Origin: Fusarium oxysporum f. sp. lycopersici 4287
Lineage: Eukaryota; Ascomycota; Sordariomycetes; Hypocreales; Nectriaceae
Direction of reading: 5' to 3'
Assembly: GCF_000149955.1 (NCBI RefSeq)
Contig: NC_030994.1
Location: forward strand, 1,569,776-1,633,775
Length of the DNA: 64,000 nt
Shown: positions 34,571 through 44,428 of the stretch, in pieces
How the letters are laid out: each line of letters starts with the position of its first letter
How positions within the stretch are numbered: the first letter of the stretch is position 1
Notes under the pieces: model-generated
What the model was told of the DNA's origin: nothing
Databases searched by the model: none
Seen by the model: the letters and a program-made list of their open reading frames with translations, nothing else
Position numbers and translations under genes: made by a program

Positions 34571-37122
34571 GGTGAATGCGCAGCCAAGAGTGTTTGCAAG
34601 TGGTGTGATTCAAGGTATTGTTCGTCGTCAAATGGCGGCGCCTGAGACACCGAAACGAGGTGGGATACCCAGACCCAGCTGAGTCGATCGATGGTCGCTC
34701 ACCCGATGGTGATTGGAGTATGTGCGAAGTGGCGGAGGATGGGAGATAGAGCCAGTGGAAGCTCTATTCTGTATTATTAGTAACGCGGAGCCAAACAAGT
34801 AGAAACTGCGATCAACGCGAAGCACTTCATAAAGAAATGAAGAAGAGTATAGAGAGATCCAGGTCCAGGTCCACCAAAGCTGAAGCTGAGCTTTTGGTGG
34901 TGAGGTGAGGTTTGGAGGAGAAAGAGTGACGATGGGCGGACAATGGTGAGGTGGAATACAAATTATTAGCCAAAGAGGCCAGGCCTGAGGGGGAATGGGA
35001 CGGTTTGGCAGCTCGGGTGCAGGGGAATGGAGAATGAGCAGGGGACTGGCGGTGGTTGCGGCGAAGGTACCACCAAGACAGCGGGTACTTTGAGCTAGAA
35101 CATTTTAGTGCGCATTCGTAGTGCCTATCAGCAGCACCGGCCAGGTATCTGCAAGACCTGCAGGTACCTTCTAGACGGTGAAGTGGTGCTTCATTAGCCT
35201 GGTTCAGGTTTTGGGGGGGAGGGTCTTGGCCAACTCTGAAGCGTCAGATGTGGCCCCTGTAGGCTAATAATCACGCTGTGATGGATGGAAGGCTCACGAA
35301 TCAATAGACGCCGGATGGTTGGATGAGCTACTGGCTCGCTAATGTGAAGGACCTGAAGAGTTGCCCGACACCATGCTACAGGGAGCAATTGTTAATGCTA
35401 GATGGCCCGAGAGTCGGGTAAAACTCCACCATGAAGAACAACAGAGGTCAACACGAAGCGATCCCCGGAATCAGACCAGATGGAAGGGATAATGGAATGG
35501 GCGATCTGATCGCGCGGCGTCGTTACAGAGTTCCAGAGGGGAAAAGAGCTCCACATGCCACGCTGATCGTGACGAAAAGACAAGGGCAGAGCCGCCGCTA
35601 AAGTCTCGTGTGCATAGAATATGGAATTCTGGTCGCCTTCATGCACAAGAGATGAGGCTAGGGCTTTTGCTGACAATGGATGCGCGCGAGCGAGTTTCAA
35701 GTATGTTCTACAGTCTCCGCCCACGAAACATGTCGTGCCAGTCTTCCAAAGATAGACCGTCTGGACGGACGATATTAGCGCCATGACGAGAACCACCACA
35801 ACTTGAAACTGAAGCACAAAGACGGACAGCGACAGATATTGTGTCTTTGAGTGTAACTCATCGTCACCAAATACACAACCTCCAACTTGGCTTGCTGATT
35901 CGTGGAGTGTCGGAGCATGAAACAAAGTGAGCCTAGACCCTGGCAGCTGGGATCGAGGCGCCTGTAAATTGCCTTGATAGGTCGGCTGCTGGTCCTTGGT
36001 GAAACAGACCGTGTTTCGACCGGGGCCACTCGGATGACGCCGTCCGAGTTAAAAGAGCGCATTTCTCTCCCGCTGTCCAGTTGTTTTCTTGCTGATTGTG
36101 TAGTTTGATACAGGGAAATAAAAACAACGTGTTGCTAATATTCCCCAATGGGTTCGAGAAACAAACTTGGGAATGAAGAAATGTCCGTGAGCGAGCTATT
36201 GAATTATAGCGGTTGATTGAGTTGAAACGGGTGACTTACTTGTTCCCATCTTGCATAAAGAAAGGTAAGGTAGCCGTAACTTAATTGCTTACCACGTGCT
36301 TACCGACCTCTCATAGGAATGGAGGCTGTCAGGCCATATCCACATTCGCATTCACTTCCCACGTCTAATCACCTAACAAGTTATCAGTGGTCGGGAACTT
36401 CTAATTTCGGCATCGTTCATTTGTTTGTTCCCCGTTATCTTTGATCAGTCCTTCGTGTTATCCGGGGTATGCACATTGCACATGTATAACTTGTGACTTT
36501 TAATTCTTATATCCATCCATTACAGTAATCACATTGCTTCAGTTAATACCACTTATTAGACGCCTTACCCCCTGATGGAAATCTACGCTTCGGAGTACAT
36601 AGCACGGTCGTCAAAGGAGCTTCGTCATCGTAACTGGCCTCGTAATCCGTGCCTGCTTTCTACGCTTGGACTCTCTGTTGATCGGAAAGTGGGCGATCTG
36701 ATATCAATACCCACGCACTGCTGAGAGCTTTGTCCTATACGTGCCAACAATATGATAGGGGTATCTCAAAGTATGAGTCTTCAGGAGTTAATGCGACGTA
36801 TAGGGACCAAGGTTATAAGGAGGTTGTCAAGGATTATCAGGCGCACATGGACATCAATTGTCACCCGGCCCTACGATCCGATCGATTTGTTTGCAATGCT
36901 TGTATGTATCATGCTATCAGTATCATCCCACCTGTTTACCTCCCTGCGGGTACTATGCACAAGCATCAATGATATAGTTAGCCTTAATAGCCAGTATATC
37001 ATCATCTCCCTCATATCACCTTCGGCATATCCATCTTCACCAGCATTGTTCGAACATTGAAGGGGGCCCTTCAATATACGGTGCATTTGCAGTTGGACAA
37101 AACGGTCAATGCATAGATCCAA

Positions 37123-37255
37123 GGGAGGCAAGAAAATTTAAGCCTTGTATCCTAAAAAATAAAAAGACTAAGGTAAGTTTAATAAGAGTTAGGTTAGTTT
37201 GGTATAACTTAGTAGGGCCTTAGAGTATTCTTGGTATCTTAATTAGAGGTACGTA
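37123..37255. repeat. MITE-like inverted-repeat element, copy 3
   Basis: Begins GGGAGGCAAGAAAATTTAAG, continues TTGTATCCTAAAAAATAAAA and CTAAGGTAAGTTT, and includes ATAACTTAGTAGGGCC, matching the complement of copies 2 and 5. The right end is degenerate. Confidence 0.55.
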
Positions 37256-37444
37256 GTCTTTCATCTGTTGGACTGGTAATCAACGAGAAGAATAACAATA
37301 AGCTATTGCCTGTCGATTCTATAACCCCTGAAGGCTGAACTATTTACTCTCAAATATATCTAACTGTTCTAATACGCTCGATAAAGAAAGTCATGGGGAA
37401 AGATAAACCTTGTCCAGTAATGTAATATCGATTTAGACTATCAA

Positions 37445-37577
37445 GGGGAGGCAGAACGACTTGAGACCTCTTTTCTAAATGACAAAAATACTCATATAAA
37501 CTTAGATTAGACTTAGGAGACCTTTAGACTACTTATTTTTGGCATCCAAGCTTAGGGTCAGAAGTTTTCTTGCTCCC
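37445..37577. repeat. MITE-like inverted-repeat element, copy 4 (full length)
   Basis: A 133-bp element starting GGGGAGGCAGAACGACTTGA and ending AGAAGTTTTCTTGCTCCC, so both ends are related inverted repeats. The complement aligns end to end with copy 2 and shares GGATGCCAAAAAT and CTAAAGG. It lies only 40 bases beyond the permease stop. Confidence 0.6.
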
Positions 37578-37616
37578 TGAGGACTATGCAGCAGGCCCAG
37601 GGCAGATCTTCGAAGA

Positions 37617-39263
37617 TTATTCTACCGAGGCCCACAGTCTCCGAGTGATGTTGCCCCTAACGGGCGGTGGTCTTTCTGCAGCCAGTACTTCATCCATCCC
37701 TTCATACATATCAACATCTTCAGGATTTCTAACCCACCCATCTCCCCGATGATACAGTCGGTGGCCAAAGTAGATGAGCAGAAACGCAGGGATGCCGATG
37801 TAAGCCGTGAAAAAATCACCCACTGACCATTGTGAAGGAAAGAAGACAGTGAATCCGTTGATGAGTAAAAGAATGATGGAGACAATGACTCCGAAGTAGA
37901 TGCCCCACGGCTGGAGGCGGGAGCGATATGGGGACTCCAACTTATGGTGAGTGATGGCATTGCGGTATCTCACATAAATTATACCACAGCAGATCCAACT
38001 AATATAGCCGGAGGTATTGGTGAGATTGATTAGCCAGTTGAAGACCGTCAGGCTACTATTTGACAGGCTGAGGTATGCTAGGCATCCGAGGGAGGCAGTG
38101 ATCAATACTGCATAATATGGAAGGCCATATCTATTACATCTCTTGAATATTGCAGGTGCATTTCCGGCCTTTGCAAGTGAATAAAGATTCCGAGAGGCAG
38201 AGTAGAGGAATGCGTTCGCAGCCGTGATCGCTGAAAGGAGGATCAGTGCATTGACGATGCTATCCAGGACAGGGATGCTGGCGTTCTTGATGGCAATAAT
38301 GAAAGGTGAGCGCGCAGTCCCAGGTGCTGCAAGTCGGGGGTCATTTGATGCGCAGATTACACCAATTCCGAGGACGGAGGGCATGAAAAGAACGATCAGG
38401 CGCCAAATGTATCGTCGAGCGGCTCGGGGGAGGTTTTAGCGTGGCGATTGCATCTCGCCTGCTGTCACGATGAGTTGTTCAGGAGCCAAGACGAATGCGA
38501 AGGATGCTAGAACAAAAGACTGAAGTAGTGCAACGAGTCGTCCGGCATCGCCCTCCACGATATAAGTGTTCACTGGGCCGGGGTCTTTCCAGTATCGAAA
38601 GTAGATAGCATCTTGATCAGGGCCTCCCCCGAAAAACAGCACAATGGAGAGAAAGATGAGGCCTAAGATGAGGAGAACTTTCATGCCTGCGCTCCAAAAC
38701 TCGCATTCTCCAAAGACTCTGACCGGGAAGAGGTTCACAATGACGATGACAACATATATGATGGTGATCCACACGGCGCCATTAACCGCAGTGCCCCAAT
38801 AGTTGATGAGAAGTGTAGAAGCGACGAATTCATAAGGGATCAAGATGCCAAGTGAGTACCAGTAGAGATATCCCATTGCAAAGCCCATGCTGCGAGACAC
38901 ATATTTGTGTCCGTAGTAGGCCATAGTGCCTCCCGGAACAGGGAGATAAGTTGCAATCTCGGCGATTCCAGTGACGATGCAGTAGACGAGTATAGACAAA
39001 ACTCCATACGAAATCAGAAGGAACAGAGGACCGCCAATGCGAAGAACTTGGGCGAGGAACAGTGAAGTTCCAATGGCACCTCCTATGGCTATCATCTGAG
39101 AGTGCCGAGGCTTGAAGCCACGGTGTATATCTTCGTTTCTTTCGGGATCGGAGCTACCATTTCGAATGGTTTCAACTTCACCAAGATGACTTGGGGACTT
39201 TTCTTGCTCATCCCTGGCTTTGAGAGGATGGGGCCCCGGACCCGGGAGGATAGACTCTGACAT
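37617..39263 (-). pseudogene. Amino-acid permease (APC/AAP family) with in-frame stop
   Basis: A plasma-membrane amino-acid/proton symporter of the yeast amino-acid transporter family. The reading frame of 548 codons plus stop is continuous from MSESILPGPGPH to RRLWASVE, except for one TAA at 38436-38438. The N-terminal half has HRGFKPRHSQMIAIGGAIGT and GIAEIATYLPVPGGTMAYYG, and ends in the consensus GEMQSPR. The next codon is TAA, and the same frame resumes with NLPRAARRYIWRLIVLFMPS. The C-terminal half has the remaining helices (ALILLSAITAANAFLYSASR). About 12 membrane segments are expected in total. No GT..AG intron can remove the stop without deleting conserved sequence. Either this allele is a pseudogene, the stop is read through, or the base is wrong. 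It is divergent from the aminotransferase across a shared promoter. Confidence 0.85.
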
Positions 39264-39927
39264 GGCTGGAATGAATATCGATGCACCAACGAGACAAGGT
39301 CGAATAGAGATTTAAGAAGAGAATAAGAGTGTTTTGCAAGATATGGAAAAGGGAACCTTCTTGCTCATTTTATATTAAGCAAGAACGCCCATACCAGTAC
39401 CTACCACACAAGTCGCCCCAAGCGACCATGGCATGGAAGGAGGGTACCTTGACCAATAGGAAGTCACGATGCACTAATAAAACTACTGAGGTAGGTATCT
39501 TCATGAATAACATAGGCCAAGTCGATAGCGAAAGGTGTCCCTCATCTTGGTTTGACACGACTACCAGCAACATGGAAGTCTTCACTTACACGGCTATCAA
39601 TTTACCTATCGCCGATATATGGAGGCTTGCAGCGCGGGGGAAGTGCGGAGAAACCTTGTCTATCAGTAGTTGATAGTCTGGGCCTTTCCACGCCGTTGGC
39701 GCCGCTATTAAGCTCACCCGGCGCCAACGGCGGGATTTCATGAGGGGGCTTCATGATAGGTAAGTTCGGGACTGGTTTGGAGGCTGATACTAAGTCGCCT
39801 AAAGTATCCTAGATATCAAGTAGGGCGGAAAGAGAGTTGATGATATGACGAATATATCTAGCAAACCTAGCTCTCAAAGATTCAGATCTGGCATCTAGCA
39901 ACAGACCGTAAATCTCAACTATCCAAG
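39264..39927. promoter_or_regulatory. Divergent promoter, permease / aminotransferase
   Basis: 664 bases between head-to-head genes of the cluster. It holds a perfect 14-nt inverted repeat at 39691-39704 and 39719-39732, about 200 bases before the aminotransferase start and 430 before the permease start. Confidence 0.6.
39691..39732. promoter_or_regulatory. Inverted repeat CGCCGTTGGCGCCG / CGGCGCCAACGGCG
   Basis: Two exact reverse-complement 14-mers separated by 14 bases (39705-39718). Each contains CCG/CGG triplets, the half-sites typically bound by Zn2Cys6 regulators, and the core 13-mer recurs before the cupin gene at 43624-43636. It is likely the operator of the cluster regulator encoded at about 41.9-43.5 kb (inference). 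Confidence 0.65.
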
Positions 39928-41411
39928 ATGGCTCACCCTTTTGTCTCCAACTCAAACATTCTCCATCGCTCATTCGCTGATCAACCTGAAAGAGTCGTTT
40001 CTGCCTCAGGTGTATCTCTCTTTCTCGAGTCTGGCCGTGAAATCCTTGATGCTTCAGCCGGACCAGCCGTATCATGTCTCGGCTTTGGACGTCCAGAGAT
40101 TGCTGAAGTGGTCGCGAACCAGATGAACCAGCTTCCTTATCTCTACTCTGGCGCACGTTTCACTTGCGATGTAACCGAGGAGCTTGCGTCGATGCTTCTG
40201 CAAGGGCAACCCGGTGGCCTGTCCAAGGCCATATTCGTCAACTCTGGAAGCGAAGCCACTGATGCTGCTATCAAGCTCGCAACACAATACTGGCACGAGC
40301 GAGGAATGCCCCAGAAGCACCATGTCATCGCAAGAAAACAGAGCTATCATGGAAACACGATTGGAGCACTCTGTGTTTCTGGCCACAAATCTCGAAGGGC
40401 CATGTACCGCCACTGGCTCTCTCATAATGTAAGCTTCGTTGACCCCTGCTTCGCTTATAGGCTGAAGGGAAACGAATCCGACGAAGATTATGTCAAGCGT
40501 CTGGCAGATCAACTTGAGGCAGAGATTCTCCGTATTGGACCCGAGAACGTTTCTGCATTTGTGGCTGAGACTGTCAGTGTGAACTACTCTAGGTTGCCTT
40601 CCTGCTGTACCTGGATACTTCGTGGCTGTCCGAGAGATTTGCGACAAACATGATGTCCTCTTGATCTTAGATGAAGTGAGTTACTATTGATTGTACCGAT
40701 AACCATATTTGCTAATACATCTTAGATTATGTGCGGTATGGGGAAAACCGGCACTATGCATGCTTGGGAGCAGGAGGGCATTTCAGGGCCTGATATTCAG
40801 ATGATAGGCAAAGCTCTTGGTGGAGGTTTTGTTCCCCTATCTGGCGTGTTGCTTCGCAATAAGATTTCCGACGCCCTCGCAGACGGATCTCGTGGATTAG
40901 CCCATGGACACACATTCCAAGTGAGCTTTATATGACAAGAAGTTGACTTGGAACTGGCTGACTTTCTCAACAGGCTCACCCAGTGGCTTGCGCTGCAGCC
41001 CTTGAGGCTCAGCGCATCATTCGTGATGAAGATATTCTCACCAATGTCCAAGAAATGGGTAAAGTCTTGGAGAGGCTCCTGAGAACAAATCTTGGACATA
41101 TGGAATTTGTCGGCGATATCCGTGGGCGTGGTCTTTTTTGGGCTGTTGAGTTCGTTCAAGATCGTCGCACCAAAACACCCTTCCCGGCAAATATGAGACT
41201 GTGCCACCAGATCGTGGACAAGGCGCTTGATCTGGGCTTGAATATTTTGGGAAACCTAGGTGAAACTGGGGATATCCATGTTGATCATGTCATAATGTCT
41301 CCCCCATATGTGGTAACTGAGTCTGAATTGGGGCGGATGGTTGGTATTCTACGGGAATCTATTCAGACTGTGATGTCTGAGGTTATTGATATTCAAGGAG
41401 CGCGACTCTAA
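39928..41411 (+). pseudogene. Class III PLP-dependent aminotransferase with 1-nt frameshift
   Basis: An omega/class III aminotransferase, which usually moves an amino group from an amine or omega-amino acid to a keto acid. Exons are 39928-40675, 40726-40920 and 40974-41411. Exon 1 reads from MAHPFVSNSNILHRSFADQP through AIFVNSGSEATDAAIKLATQ to VSAFVAETVS. The conserved continuation GCLPAVPGYFVAVREICD then lies one base out of frame. An extra base at about 40579-40581 accounts for this, and without it the three exons sum to exactly 460 codons. The PLP-binding parts are intact: LILDEIMCGMGKTG (Asp to pyridine N) and QMIGKALGGGFVPLSG (Schiff-base Lys). The C-terminal part, GDIRGRGLFWAVEF, is intact. 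Either it is a recent pseudogene or a sequence error. Confidence 0.85.
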
Positions 41412-41924
41412 TCATGCTTCAAAATAGATAGTTCATTAGTTGTAGTAAAAGTTCATTGAAATCCAACCCAATGTCCATTCAGGTATTGTAAATGGCTATC
41501 AGTCTGTCTAAGCTCTATGGTCCCTAGCCTTTTGATAAAAGAGATTGGTGCGGCCCATGGCTATAGCCACCAAGATAGCTAAAAAAAAAAAAAATTCAAT
41601 CAATTTTGCAGCATTACAACATCTTCCCTTGTGCCTGCTCCTTTCTGACTCGTCGTTTATTCGATATCTGCACTAACAAGCTCGGCCAACGATCTACCCC
41701 AGGATTAGGTTCCCCGCATAACCCCACGTTACCATCTTCAGATTAGCCTCTCCCGCCCATAGCGCCGTGCATGAGTGTCGTTGATTACGGGATGTGGCCT
41801 GAAACTTTCAATCTTCAATCTTCCTCTCTAATTCTCTTCCTTCATATCACCGCCCATAGCGCTCTTGGTCATTTCAAAGCTTACTCGGGCTCCTGAGTAG
41901 AATCGGATCAAGATTTTGAGTCCC
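41412..41924. other. Spacer between aminotransferase and regulator
   Basis: 513 bases with a 14-A homopolymer at 41581-41594. It must hold the regulator promoter. The 13-mer motif found before the other cluster genes is absent here, which would fit a regulator that does not control itself. Confidence 0.45.
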
Positions 41925-43502
41925 ATGAACGGAATCACTTAGAGCCCCACCTTCGGCTTCAACTCGGAGAGGTGGCTATACTCGACAGAAGCGTGGATGT
42001 CTAACATGTCGTCAACGGTATGTCAAGGGTCTCATGCATCATTTAGGTCGCTATGCTAATCAATCCCAGAAAGAAGAAATGTGATCAGCTTTACCCTATC
42101 TGCAGTCACTGTTTGCGTCTCAACCTAGTATGCAAGCGGGAGCCTCCACGCTCAGTGCTACCCTCACCTGGGGCGGCAACGGGAGGTTCTGAAGTGACCG
42201 AGACAAGAGTTGTGAGAACCCCGAGCATAGACCATCAAATCAAAGAGGTCACGCAACTATGCCAACCTCTTGGACTATCGCTGGAACCTGGTGACGCCAA
42301 CTCGAAAAATCTTGTGGGAAGCAGACGAGTGATGCTGCGTTACTACACGGTGACACTTGCGTTTCTACTGACCACGAATCTCGAAAACAACTGTTTCCTC
42401 TCCGGTATGTGCACCGAGCACTAGATAACTTCATCAGCTTACCTGCAAAGTTATCCTTCCCATGGCGTTCGAATGCCCTGCCCTGATGTATGCCGTCTCA
42501 GCATGGGCTTCTTCCCACTTAGCATTACGGGACGAGAAGTTCAGAGCGGATTCGCTAAGGCACCGTGGACATGCTTTGGCTCAGCTTCAAAAGTCAATGA
42601 AGCAGAGTGAGCTATCAACTGAGATGTGCCTCGCTGTGACCATGGTCCTCTGTTCTATGGAGTCAATATCCGAGGCTACCGATGCCTAGTATCCTCACTT
42701 GACAGGCGCAGCTGCTGCATTAGCTTGGCAGTCAGAGGGTTCTCTTGCGGTGGTGGATCCGAAGCAAGCTGTTCAGGCTACCTTTGAGGGGAGGTGGCTT
42801 CTCCGCAATTTCGCCTATCACGATATCATGATGAGTGTCTCGATGGATTGTCGTCCATTAGTAAGGGGGTTCTACTGGGCCTCAGAGGATGGCACACTTG
42901 CAGATCCCTATTTTGGATTTGCGTCGCGGATACTCTATCTCATCTTCGAGACTAGCATTCTGAATGCCGACTTCGCAGAAGCAAAATTGGGATCACAGAC
43001 CCGCGGTTATAGTTTTGCTGAACGTTCACAAAAGATAGAAAGTGAACTCCAGAGTTGGGTTTGCCCTTCAGGCCACGATGATTCACCGCTAGCGTTGCTT
43101 GGTGAAGCCTATCGCAACGCGGCGCTCATTCATCTATACCGAACCCTTGCTCGCTACATTAACAGCTATTCTGGCATTTTGAAAGCGAAGCTGAAGGCTT
43201 GTGTAGAGTCGATATGTAAGCTTAGCAGACAAGTGTCAGAGGGTTGCCTCGTGGAATGCTCCCTCCTTTTCCCACTGTTCATGGCAGGAGGAGAAGCCCA
43301 CGAGACAAGTGAGATAGAAATCATTAGAGAGAAGCTTGGCGAGATGATCAAGTGGCGGAAATTCCGAAACGTTGAAGCTTGTCTTGATGTTCTTGATGAA
43401 GTATGGCGGCGAAGAATGGATGGATCAAGGAGGGAAGACCAAGATAAGGTGGACTGGCTAGATGTGGTGAAGCAACGGGGCTGGAAGCTTTCCATTTCGT
43501 AA
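41925..43502 (+). pseudogene. Zn2Cys6 transcription factor (fungal-specific TF 2 type) with nonsense codon
   Basis: The likely pathway regulator of the neighbouring cluster. The zinc cluster is assembled across an intron: GCLTCRQR ends at about 42009, and exon 2 starts RKKKCDQLYPICSHCLRLNL at about 42070. All six Cys have the spacing C-X2-C-X6-C-X6-C-X2-C-X6-C. The next intron (42404-42450) joins CFLS to VILPMAFECPALMYAVSAWA. The conserved block ATDA-W-YPHLTGAAAALAW has TAG at 42687-42689 where Trp is expected. After it, the frame stays open to GWKLSIS at 43502. The 5' end is uncertain: the ATG at 41925 is followed by a stop unless one base is removed or an upstream exon is spliced in at CTTAG (41938-41942). 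It appears inactivated. Confidence 0.8.
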
Positions 43503-43843
43503 TTGCGAAGTTCCGAATACCGAGAAAAAGCTTCTTTTTCCCATTGAATACAAGTTAATTCCTGGAAAGTATGTCAGCGGCATACGACCTTCGTTCAATT
43601 AAGCTCCACCCCCGATCTGGGGCCGCCGTTGGCGCCAGAGTTTGCGCCATGCGGCTTAACGACATACACTCTTATCACCTCACTACTGCTGCATTAGACT
43701 TTAAATGTAAGATACATAAGCGTGAATATGTTGATCGCCCGGTGGTAAAGGATTATAAAACACCAGCTTGTGTCTAAGCTCCTCACACCAACACAAACTA
43801 ACTCTCCCTTCTCATACCCGAAGAAATCTTATCAATCGCCAAG
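43503..43843. promoter_or_regulatory. Promoter of the cupin gene
   Basis: 341 bases with the 13-mer CGCCGTTGGCGCC at 43624-43636 and a TATA box (TATAAAA) at 43754-43760, about 84 bases before the start. This is an ordered fungal promoter layout. Confidence 0.6.
43624..43636 (+). promoter_or_regulatory. Cluster motif CGCCGTTGGCGCC (single site)
   Basis: Identical over 13 bases to both arms of the inverted repeat at 39691-39732. A weaker partner (GCGCCA) follows downstream. It lies 118 bases before the TATA box of the cupin gene. Confidence 0.65.
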
Positions 43844-44428
43844 ATGGCTACTACAACGCAAACCGTCACTATGGTATCAAATACCTCGAAGCAAGAAGAG
43901 CTCAAAGAACGTGCGGATCAAGCCGCTGTTCCATATCGAGGTCCCCGTCTTCCCGCTGTTCCTGACGACCTTGTCGTTCCAGGAATCTTCGACTTTGAAT
44001 GCGACGAGCGCCTCTGGGTCCCACAAGCACCAGACGTTTGGTTCCGACCTCTTCTTCTCTCTGTTTCTGGCGGCTACTTTGTCAACATTCTTCGAGTCCG
44101 AAGATCTGGTATCCTCTCGCGCCATCGCCACGCTGGTTGCGTGCACGCAACAGTTCTCAAGGGCCGCTGGCATTATCTAGAACATCCGTGGTGGGCGACA
44201 GAGGGCGGTTATGCCTTTGAACCTCCTGGAGATATTCATACTCTTGAGGTTCCGGAGGATGTGAAGGAGATGGTGACCATGTTTCATGTCACAGGGGCTT
44301 ATATCTATGTTGACCCTGATGGCAATCCTGTTGGCGTGGAAGATGTTTTCAGCAAGTTGGACAAGGCACGAAAGCACTATGAAGCTGTTGGACTCGGGGC
44401 AAGCTTCGCAGATCAATTTGTGAGATAA
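43844..44428 (+). CDS. Cupin dioxygenase-like protein (2,4'-dihydroxyacetophenone dioxygenase family)
   Basis: A small non-haem metal cupin. The named family member cleaves the C-C bond of an alpha-hydroxy aryl ketone, giving an aromatic acid and formate. The intronless frame encodes 194 aa, and all cupin parts look intact: RPLLLSVSGGYFVNILRVRR, ILSRHRHAGCVHATVLKGRW and HYLEHPWWATEGGYAFEPPG, the last continuing into DIHTLEVP. The His residues of HRH and of DIHT are the likely metal ligands. The end, FSKLDKARKHYEAVGLGASF, is typical of the family. No signal peptide is present. It is the only cluster gene without a lesion. The substrate is inferred from homology and is not certain. Confidence 0.8.
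   Translation: MATTTQTVTMVSNTSKQEELKERADQAAVPYRGPRLPAVPDDLVVPGIFDFECDERLWVPQAPDVWFRPLLLSVSGGYFVNILRVRRSGILSRHRHAGCVHATVLKGRWHYLEHPWWATEGGYAFEPPGDIHTLEVPEDVKEMVTMFHVTGAYIYVDPDGNPVGVEDVFSKLDKARKHYEAVGLGASFADQFVR

Larger units (their letters stand above)
34571..37616. other. Long gene-poor region with repeats
   Basis: Three kb between the STE11 start and the permease stop. The left part is the STE11 promoter. A leftward 175-codon frame (35398-35925) has one hydrophobic stretch but no recognised domain and no conserved look, so I do not call it. From about 36.5 kb the DNA becomes AT-rich and holds two MITE-like elements (37123-37255, 37445-37577). This looks like the edge of an accessory segment. 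Confidence 0.5.

Noticed and set aside
35398..36062. Overlapping leftward frames of 175 and 95 codons upstream of STE11
   Set aside because: No recognised domain, no splice logic joining them and no conserved look. One hydrophobic stretch is not enough to call a gene.
40577..40592. GTGAACTACTCTAG as a 14-nt intron in the aminotransferase
   Set aside because: Far below the minimum length for a spliceosomal intron. A 1-base insertion is simpler.
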